DNA of 21,041 nucleotides, from contig JBIRBM010000031.1 in the NCBI GenBank assembly GCA_044326545.1, positions 1 through 21,041 of the forward strand, given 5' to 3'. Made by a program: the position numbers and the translations under genes. The number at the start of each line of letters is the position of its first letter. Within the stretch, counting starts at the first letter, position 1. Positions 15,855 to 21,041 of the stretch are shown here, in pieces. A model generated the notes under the pieces. It saw nothing but the letters and a program-made list of their open reading frames with translations. It was not told where the DNA came from and ran no database searches. This stretch comes from JANWJE01 sp044326545. GTDB lineage: Bacteria; Chlamydiota; Chlamydiia; Chlamydiales; Parachlamydiaceae.

Positions 15855-16778
15855 ATGAATCTCTCATGGCTTAATAGCGTGTGTTACACAACGGGTTGGT
15901 TTTGGTGTGTCCTATTTGGCATTCATGGTCAATCGCTTGTCGCGATAATCGGAGCTATTTTTTTAATAGTATTTCAGCTCTACTGCACCAAAATTCAAAC
16001 GATTGCTTTATACATTCAAGACCTATTTTTAGTCATTTTTTCTATTCCATTAGGCGCTTTGTTGGAAATATTTTTTATTCAAACAAACCTGATTCATTAT
16101 GCCAACACAACCAAAAGCCTTCCTCCGATTTGGATTGTTTTGCTTTACCCTCTCTTCTCTCTCTTGCTCAATCACTCATTAAAAACAATCAAAAATCATC
16201 AGATTGCCTCTTTTCTATTGGGTTTTTTAGGTGCTCCCTTAAGTTATATTGCCGGTATTTCGCTAGGAGGATTAACTTTTCCATCCTCACTTCTATATAC
16301 TTGGATCATGATTGGAATTTGCTGGGGGCTATTGGTTTGCCTTCTTGTTAAAATTGCCAATATCGTTGAAAAAGCGACAGCAGAAACTTTAGAAGACCGA
16401 GAGTCAAAAAATTGTGTAACGTTACTCTATGATGGTGAATGTCCAATCTGTAAAAGAGAAATTTGCTTTCTTCAAAAAAAAGATAATCAAACCAGAATAA
16501 AGTTTGTTGATATTGCGTCAAAAGAGTTTTCGCCATTTGACAATCACAATATTGACTATCAAACTGCAATGTCCCAGATTCATGCTATTGATGGTCAAGG
16601 CAATCTTTTCATCGGTATACCAGCGTTCGCAACTGTTTATGCACGCTGTCAGTTATTGGTCATGTCCACTTTTTTGCGTATCCCTTTTATGAAAAGGATC
16701 CTCCAACCACTTTACACATTATTTGCAAAAAAACGTCTTTGGATAACAGGAAGAATCAATCCCAACATCAAAAAATAG
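15855..16778 (+). CDS. DUF2878 membrane domain fused to DCC (DUF393) thiol domain
   Basis: A 307-residue two-domain protein. Residues 1 to about 172 are very hydrophobic (about five to six helices) and resemble DUF2878 (PPIWIVLLYPLFSLLLNHSL, GAPLSYIAGISLGGLTF). Residues about 187-300 form a DCC/DUF393 thioredoxin-like domain with DGECPICKRE: Asp193, Cys196, Cys199. DCC proteins are predicted thiol-disulfide oxidoreductases; DUF2878 has no known function. I normally expect these as separate proteins. The ATG at 15855 has AAAGG 9 nt upstream; a TTG at 15846 overlapping the SDR stop is possible. The active cysteines probably face the cytoplasm next to the membrane. tspO begins 10 nt after its stop. 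Confidence 0.8.
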   Translation: MNLSWLNSVCYTTGWFWCVLFGIHGQSLVAIIGAIFLIVFQLYCTKIQTIALYIQDLFLVIFSIPLGALLEIFFIQTNLIHYANTTKSLPPIWIVLLYPLFSLLLNHSLKTIKNHQIASFLLGFLGAPLSYIAGISLGGLTFPSSLLYTWIMIGICWGLLVCLLVKIANIVEKATAETLEDRESKNCVTLLYDGECPICKREICFLQKKDNQTRIKFVDIASKEFSPFDNHNIDYQTAMSQIHAIDGQGNLFIGIPAFATVYARCQLLVMSTFLRIPFMKRILQPLYTLFAKKRLWITGRINPNIKK

Positions 16779-16788
16779 GGAGACACAG

Positions 16789-17268
16789 ATGAAACAAAAA
16801 CAGTTGTGGATGTCGTTCGTTTTTTTTATCCTACTTTGCTTTATTGTCCAAATCGTTGGAAGTGTATGGACAAAGGAAACTGTTTCCACATGGTATCCTA
16901 CACTAGTCAAACCTTCATGGACGCCGCCGGATTGGATATTCGGTCCGGTCTGGTCCGGTCTTTACATCATGATAGGGTTTTCTGGGTGGTTGATCTACCG
17001 AGGTGAATATAGCCAGAAGCGAACAGTTGCGCTCATCCTCTATGGCGGTCAACTGGCTTTGAATTTTATTTGGTCATTTCTCTTTTTTTCTTTACGCAGT
17101 CCCATCTTAGGATTGATTGATATCGTTTTGCTTTGCTTATTCATTAGTTTAACGATCATGAAGGCTTGGCCCGTACGGCCTTTGGCAAGTTTTCTGCTCA
17201 TTCCCTACTTAGTTTGGGTGATGTATGCCACATCCCTTAATGCGGGAATTTGGTGGCTTAACAAATAA
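16789..17268 (+). CDS. tspO: TspO/MBR family tryptophan-rich sensory protein
   Basis: A 159-residue membrane protein with five predicted helices, the bacterial homologue of the mitochondrial translocator protein. Signature blocks are present: STWYPTLVKPSWTPPDWIFGPVW, QLALNFIWSFLFF and PYLVWVMYATSLNAGIWWLN (the first two quoted in part: KPSWTPP, FGPVW, LNFIWS). TspO proteins bind porphyrins and other tetrapyrroles, and in photosynthetic bacteria modulate oxygen- and light-responsive genes; what it does here is unknown. AGGGAG overlaps the preceding stop codon and lies 6 nt before the ATG, so it is translationally close to the DUF2878-DCC gene. A weak CTCTT/AAGAG stem follows but is not a convincing terminator. 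Confidence 0.93.
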   Translation: MKQKQLWMSFVFFILLCFIVQIVGSVWTKETVSTWYPTLVKPSWTPPDWIFGPVWSGLYIMIGFSGWLIYRGEYSQKRTVALILYGGQLALNFIWSFLFFSLRSPILGLIDIVLLCLFISLTIMKAWPVRPLASFLLIPYLVWVMYATSLNAGIWWLNK

Positions 17269-17317
17269 AAAAAGTTGCTCTTTTTTGAAGAGGTTGATTA
17301 TCAATTGATGACACACC

Positions 17318-17446
17318 CTAGTCACTGTGTATAATCCGCAACAAGCTCGCCCAAGAGGTGGAAATGTAGGGTTTTAGTTCTCTTTGGCGAAAATTATCTT
17401 GATATTCGGGATCATAAGGAGTTGCTTCTGCTCGAATTTTGGTATG
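17318..17446 (-). pseudogene. Fossil of a mobile-element protein C-terminus
   Basis: Between tspO and the shikimate kinase gene, a minus-strand frame that has no start of its own reads TKIRAEATPYDPEYQDNF, then RQRELKP, before TAG at 17318-17320. The pattern IRAEAnPYDPEYqxyFxxRE resembles the tail I associate with group II intron reverse transcriptases and some transposases. Only about 40 residues survive. The same frame stays open back into the 3' end of the kinase gene. The family assignment is from memory and tentative; that it is a coding remnant is more likely than not. Confidence 0.45.
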
Positions 17447-17451
17447 CCTCG

Positions 17452-17964
17452 TTATGCGAGTATCTGAATGAGGATGTTTTCTGCGATTTCTTCTGTTATG
17501 CTTTGTATAGACTTTTGATCGACTTCTATCACGTAATCGGCATATTTCAAATAAAGAGGGAGGCGGAAATGATATAAAGCGTTTGCCTCACTTCTATTTT
17601 TAAATAGTGGACGCGAGGTGTCGCATGACAAGTGCGAGCAGATGGTATCGAACGTTGCGTTTAAAAAATAGATGATCCCCCCCTTTTTTTTGAAATAATC
17701 TAAGACGATTTTATTTAATACAACTCCTCCGCCCGTTGAAATAATCGTATTGCAACGAGAAACATATTCTTTGGCAATTGCAATTTCAGTTTCCCGCAGC
17801 AGCAATTCTCCTCCCTTTGCAAAGAGTTCTTCCATATTATTCACCCCTATTTTTTTGAGTACCTGGTCATCCATTTCAAGGATCGGCCATTCCATCATAG
17901 AGCTTAGTTTTTTTGCCACGGACGATTTTCCACATCCCATGAATCCAATTAGAATGATCTGCAT
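17452..17964 (-). CDS. aroK: Shikimate kinase
   Basis: A 170-residue P-loop kinase that phosphorylates shikimate to shikimate-3-phosphate, the fifth step of the shikimate pathway to chorismate. Seen: Walker A GFMGCGKSS (7-15), substrate-binding Asp32-Asp33 in MDDQV, Arg57 in LLLRETE, GGG at 78-80, the lid arginine in TSRPLF (118) and Arg134 in FRLPLYLKYAD. Length is typical. The frame is open 16 codons further to an ATG at 18012, but neither start has a convincing ribosome-binding site; the inner Met starts directly at the family domain. Other aro genes are not adjacent. It is divergent from the coiled-coil pair. Confidence 0.92.
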   Translation of the reverse strand: MQIILIGFMGCGKSSVAKKLSSMMEWPILEMDDQVLKKIGVNNMEELFAKGGELLLRETEIAIAKEYVSRCNTIISTGGGVVLNKIVLDYFKKKGGIIYFLNATFDTICSHLSCDTSRPLFKNRSEANALYHFRLPLYLKYADYVIEVDQKSIQSITEEIAENILIQILA

Positions 17965-18040
17965 ATGAGGCTGTTTTTGTCTGAACAAGTCAAATTTTTT
18001 GAAAAAGATCATCGAAAAGTCTTGTCTTGATAAAAAAGAG

Positions 18041-18082
18041 TGATGATATACTCATTCAAGCTCAAAGTGCGAATGAGGATAT
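18041..18082. repeat. Dispersed repeat R2, copy 2, in the coiled-coil gene leader
   Basis: ATATACTCATTC and GAATGAGGATAT (about 18046-18057 and 18071-18082) are inverted copies with one mismatch, closing a 13-nt loop AAGCTCAAAGTGC. The loop and its flanks match 161-186. The left arm contains TATACT (18047-18052), a good -10 box for the downstream gene, with a weak TTGTCT 19 nt before it. The hairpin ends 24 nt before the start codon of the coiled-coil gene. Confidence 0.55.
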
Positions 18083-18105
18083 ACAACATACTGTAATAGG
18101 GGATT

Positions 18106-18981
18106 ATGCATACACCAATTCATCAAAGTCAAATGATTGAAGTGTCTTATACATCTATTGATCGGATTATTCATTCTCAACTCAGTTCTGATATCAAGAC
18201 ACAGTTAATCCAACAGGTGTTTAGTGATTTAGTCATGGTCTCTGCCACCCAAACTGAACATAATCAAACGTTAAAATTGGACAATCAAAGATTATCACAA
18301 TTGAATTATCAATTAAATTGTGATTATCATGAACTGGCTGAAGTGAACCGGTCACTATCGGATAGAGTCGACATTCTGGCAAAAGAAAATGAATCGAATG
18401 TAGAAGCTAACGGGGATCTGAAAAAGAAGATAGAATGTGTTGTCAATCAAAGATTAGCACTTGCTAAAGAAATAGATGCACTTGAAGTTGAAAGCGCCCT
18501 ATTAAAGTCAAAATTGACCGATTTAGTCAGCGAAAAGGAGGATCTGATTAAGCAGATCGATCAAAAAACCATCATGATTTTGGAATGTGAGCAAAAAAAT
18601 AAGACACATCTTGTTGCGATGCATTCTTTGAAAAAAGAGGTTGAAAAACTTGAAAAAAAAAGTGAGGGGTTAGAATTGGAGATTGAAACAAGAGAAGTTC
18701 TAAAGAGAAAACAGGAGATATTAAGGATTTCAGATCTCCACCTTTTGCAGACAACATTTGCGGCAGGATTTATTGGAGCATGCTTTTTTGGCCCTTTAGG
18801 CTTTATGTTATGGCCTGCTTTTTATTTGGGTAAGAGACAAACAAGAAGCGATCGTATCTTAAGATGGGATAACATGATAGGGAGAAAAGTCAAAGAAATG
18901 AAATGCTCGGAAAAATTAATTGTTGCAACAATTTTGAATCAATTAAAAGCGGTTGTAGAGCCGCAATTGATCTTTAAATGA
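18106..18981 (+). CDS. Coiled-coil protein with one hydrophobic hairpin-like segment
   Basis: A 291-residue protein I do not recognise. Residues about 50-208 have heptad-like spacing of Leu/Ile with many Lys and Glu (LVSEKEDLIKQIDQK, LKKEVEKLEKKSEGLELEI), a long coiled coil. Residues 213-242 are hydrophobic, split by a Gly-Pro (FAAGFIGACFFGPLGFMLWP), long enough for one membrane span or a shallow two-lobed hairpin. The end is basic (GKRQTRSDRILRW). There is no signal peptide. Such an architecture is common among chlamydial type III secreted and inclusion-membrane proteins, but the hydrophobic part is shorter than typical Inc proteins, so this is only a possibility. AGGGGA lies immediately before the ATG. 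Its stop overlaps the next ATG (ATGA). Confidence 0.75.
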   Translation: MHTPIHQSQMIEVSYTSIDRIIHSQLSSDIKTQLIQQVFSDLVMVSATQTEHNQTLKLDNQRLSQLNYQLNCDYHELAEVNRSLSDRVDILAKENESNVEANGDLKKKIECVVNQRLALAKEIDALEVESALLKSKLTDLVSEKEDLIKQIDQKTIMILECEQKNKTHLVAMHSLKKEVEKLEKKSEGLELEIETREVLKRKQEILRISDLHLLQTTFAAGFIGACFFGPLGFMLWPAFYLGKRQTRSDRILRWDNMIGRKVKEMKCSEKLIVATILNQLKAVVEPQLIFK

Positions 18982-20069
18982 TCGATTTTTTTACAATCAA
19001 ATGTGTCCAATTTTTCAACATAACCTCTCACGCTATTTCTTGGAAATGGGATAAGGAATTGAGTATGCTAGAACGAGTAGGGATCGGAAATCGATTCGAC
19101 GATATCATAAAGAGTGATTCTTATTATCATGAAGACCCGCATATGTTGAAGAGAGCAGTGGATCTTCAACAACGTATTTTTGAGAAAATCGGTCCGTTTG
19201 AAGCCCAACAAGAAAAAGACAAGGATCTGTCAAGGCTATCATGCGAGAAAAATGAGAGAAGATGGCCACATCCGCTATCTAATTTCATCGATAGAGTAGA
19301 GAGAATTGATAACAATCAAAATAAAGGAAAGAACAGCTTCCAATTAGAGAAACAACATGAAACAGCCATGAAATTTGCAAGGAGGGCCTTAAGAAAAGCT
19401 GAAAAAGAAATAGGAAAGAGTCGGTTAATTCGCTTTGAGCAGCAAAATCTCAAAGGATCAATAATTCTTGTGGAAAGGCAATTAAAGGTTGATTTTAAGA
19501 GGTTGCATTGTTTAAGAGAAAAACAAGCAGGACTTTCAGGAATGGTGGATAGTGTTAAAAAAGGGCTAAGAAAAGGAAGGGTGAAGTTAAGAGAAATGTC
19601 ATCTAGAATTTTTAAAATTCAAGCGGACAATAAAAGGATTGATGAGACATGTATTCACTTAAAATCTCGCTGTGAACGTCTTGATGATAAACAGAAGAAG
19701 TTAGGGAATAGGCTCAGAAAGGGAAACAGTTTCAAACCATCGAGAGGCGTGGCTCAAGCAGTCGTTGATGCGATTAAAAAGCGGAAAAAATTTGTCAATA
19801 AAGGAGGATTAATGAACAGAAATCTCACCGATGCTCATTCAAAGAGTTATTTTGAGCGCCTAGTCTTAGTTTTCAATAAAATGCGTCGATGCTTAGAAAT
19901 GGTGTGTGATTTTAGACTCAAAATTCGATTAGACACATGTGTCACTTCTCATGTTCATGTAAGGAGTCTGATTAAAATATTTGCCCTATGTTTTATCTGT
20001 ATCGCAACAACAAGATATCGATTGATCTCTCCTTTGAGGATCGCTCCTCTTTCTTTTTCTCGTTTCTGA
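18978..20069 (+). CDS. Basic coiled-coil protein, unknown function
   Basis: A protein of up to 363 residues with no family I recognise. Residues about 115-245 are strongly charged and helical (RRALRKAEKEIGKSR, LREMSSRIFKIQADNKRIDE), probably coiled coil, and the protein as a whole is basic. A hydrophobic stretch near the C-terminus (SLIKIFALCFICIATT) could be a membrane anchor. The ATG at 18978 overlaps the previous stop as ATGA but has no ribosome-binding site; an ATG at 19065 has AAGGA 7 nt upstream and may be the true start (334 residues). A third in-frame ATG at 19812 follows AAGGAGG. Partner of the preceding gene by position. Confidence 0.65.
   Translation: MIDFFTIKCVQFFNITSHAISWKWDKELSMLERVGIGNRFDDIIKSDSYYHEDPHMLKRAVDLQQRIFEKIGPFEAQQEKDKDLSRLSCEKNERRWPHPLSNFIDRVERIDNNQNKGKNSFQLEKQHETAMKFARRALRKAEKEIGKSRLIRFEQQNLKGSIILVERQLKVDFKRLHCLREKQAGLSGMVDSVKKGLRKGRVKLREMSSRIFKIQADNKRIDETCIHLKSRCERLDDKQKKLGNRLRKGNSFKPSRGVAQAVVDAIKKRKKFVNKGGLMNRNLTDAHSKSYFERLVLVFNKMRRCLEMVCDFRLKIRLDTCVTSHVHVRSLIKIFALCFICIATTRYRLISPLRIAPLSFSRF
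20036..20060 (+). terminator. Weak terminator-like hairpin at the end of the coiled-coil operon
   Basis: GAGGA-TCGC-TCCTC followed by TTTCTTTTTCT. The 5-bp stem is short and lies inside the last codons of the coiled-coil gene, so it may be a terminator placed early or coincidence. The next gene is convergent. Confidence 0.3.
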
Positions 20070-20110
20070 GGCTATGAGCTTCTTCCACTCTATCAAACAG
20101 GGAACTGCTG

Positions 20111-20164
20111 CTTGAGTTTCACTTCACTCCAAATCGCACTCCCCCTCCGTTAGGTGAATTTTAA
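20111..20164 (-). repeat. P1-family repeat arm forming the 3' end of the HD-domain gene
   Basis: On the minus strand AATTCACCTAACG, GGAGTGCGATTTGG and TGAAGTGAAACTC align in order with the P1 arm consensus AACTCACCTTACG, GGAGCATGATTTGG and TGAAGCGAAAGCTC. Spacing between blocks is conserved to within a base or two. The stop codon and last ten or so codons of the HD gene (IHLTEGECDLE) are inside this arm. Confidence 0.55.
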
Positions 20165-21041
20165 TGTCCCAACCCTTGCGCATTGTTTCTTGAGCTATTT
20201 CGAATTCTTCTGCTAGTATGAGATCTGTAGTGGTTAAGCGCACCCGTTTTCCTTCGACGATAATAAAGGGATTAATTCCTCTAAATTTGCTGATGATAAA
20301 AAGATTTGCCTCTGTTTTAGGAACGATGCGATGATAATGTGATGGATAAAAAATCATGTGCATGTTTTTTTGAATGAGAGGGTCATCTGAAATCAACAAT
20401 CGATCCCATATCTCTTGGTCTTTGCCAAATCGAATATCATCCATCGTGATGATTTGAATATCGAGTCCTCTCAAAATTGCTTCTGCAAGCCACATTGAAA
20501 GTACATATCCTGTTCCACTTCCCCAGCAATTTTGCGACATAAAAATAGAGAAACGGACAAGTCTTTTCAATAACTCATGGTCATTGCTAATCCATTCACC
20601 CTCAGTAAATCTAAGGTCATGAAACATGCGTATCGCTTCTTCATGCGTGATGAAACCCTGATAGACGGCTCCTTGAAGATTGTAATCAATTCTATCAGCG
20701 CAAAGTGTGGGCAGAGGTTGTTCGAGAGCTGGAAAAAGTTCTTGTTTCGGTAAGACGGTTTCAATCGTATAGCCGTGCTTGCGTAGAATATCACCCAAAC
20801 CACTGCGTTCAAGGTAATCAGCATGTGTCAGAGTTTGGTAATCTATTTCCTGGTTTTGCCGATTAAATATCCAATCTCCCACATGTGAAAAAATGGTATG
20901 CGAAACATCATGAAGAAGGCCTGCTATTTGTTCTTCTAAAGAGCATTCATTTATACGAAGCAAGAAAAAAACACCTAAGGAGTGATCATAACGTGTGAAT
21001 TCCTCAGAGTGTGTCGTGTAATAAGCCACACCATATTGATG
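20124..21041 (-). CDS. HD-domain phosphohydrolase (dGTPase/SAMHD1-like), 5' end outside window
   Basis: A metal-dependent phosphohydrolase of the HD superfamily; 305 codons are visible and the frame stays open to the window edge, so the start is missing. A GTG at 21029 is not needed as a start because the codons before it (HQYG) already look like domain sequence. Metal ligands appear as His in FTRYDHSLG, the HD pair in LLHDVSHTIFSH, and Asp in LCADRIDYNL, the order seen in dGTP triphosphohydrolases and related nucleotide hydrolases. The substrate cannot be assigned. The C-terminus (about ten residues) comes from a palindromic repeat arm. It converges with the coiled-coil gene. Confidence 0.85.
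   Translation of the reverse strand, partial: HQYGVAYYTTHSEEFTRYDHSLGVFFLLRINECSLEEQIAGLLHDVSHTIFSHVGDWIFNRQNQEIDYQTLTHADYLERSGLGDILRKHGYTIETVLPKQELFPALEQPLPTLCADRIDYNLQGAVYQGFITHEEAIRMFHDLRFTEGEWISNDHELLKRLVRFSIFMSQNCWGSGTGYVLSMWLAEAILRGLDIQIITMDDIRFGKDQEIWDRLLISDDPLIQKNMHMIFYPSHYHRIVPKTEANLFIISKFRGINPFIIVEGKRVRLTTTDLILAEEFEIAQETMRKGWDIKIHLTEGECDLE

Overview
The window most likely comes from the chromosome of an environmental, amoeba-associated member of the Chlamydiae (Parachlamydia/Neochlamydia/Waddlia-like). The main evidence is NqrF (5889-7217): its NADH-binding loop GGAGSSFGRSHI and C-terminus ILDDFGS match my memory of chlamydial NqrF, and nqrF stands alone without nqrA-E, as in chlamydiae. 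The DNA is AT-rich (roughly 40% G+C by eye, not computed). No rRNA, tRNA, CRISPR array or intact transposon is visible.

Layout. (1) 1-3515: a transglutaminase-like protease, a repeat-filled intergenic region, a 37-codon Gln/Pro/Lys micro-ORF with a strong ribosome-binding site, and an exported purple-acid-phosphatase-like enzyme, all on the minus strand. (2) 3516-8786: htpG (minus) divergent from nqrF (plus), then a flavin monooxygenase that begins with two DnaJ-like CxxCxGxG motifs. (3) 8871-14813: a LysR regulator divergent from dabB-dabA, a two-subunit inorganic-carbon uptake system, followed 21 nt later by a Na+/Ca2+-type exchanger. (4) 14920-17268: a DHRS12-like short-chain dehydrogenase, a DUF2878-DCC fusion and TspO, probably one operon. 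(5) 17318-21041: a mobile-element fossil, shikimate kinase, two linked coiled-coil proteins of unknown function, and an HD-domain phosphohydrolase cut by the window edge.

How the genes could work together: NQR exports Na+, DabAB uses a cation gradient to drive CO2 hydration and bicarbonate capture, and the CaCA exchanger uses Na+ (or H+) to expel Ca2+. The last two appear co-transcribed under the divergent LysR regulator. The SDR/DUF2878-DCC/TspO set resembles gene groups seen in free-living bacteria near photolyase and membrane-lipid modification genes.

The least expected structure is between the genes. At least five loci carry copies of one imperfect palindrome family with ends close to AAACTCACCTTACGC, plus a second module ending GTTCTnAGAGCTTGTTTTTAA. 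Copies fold into long hairpins (1329-1497), sit on the dabB stop codon next to the dabA ribosome-binding site, overlap the nqrF promoter, abut the monooxygenase start, and supply the last codons of the HD protein. This dispersed repeat family is my best candidate for an undescribed element. All function calls are from reading the sequence; no search was run.
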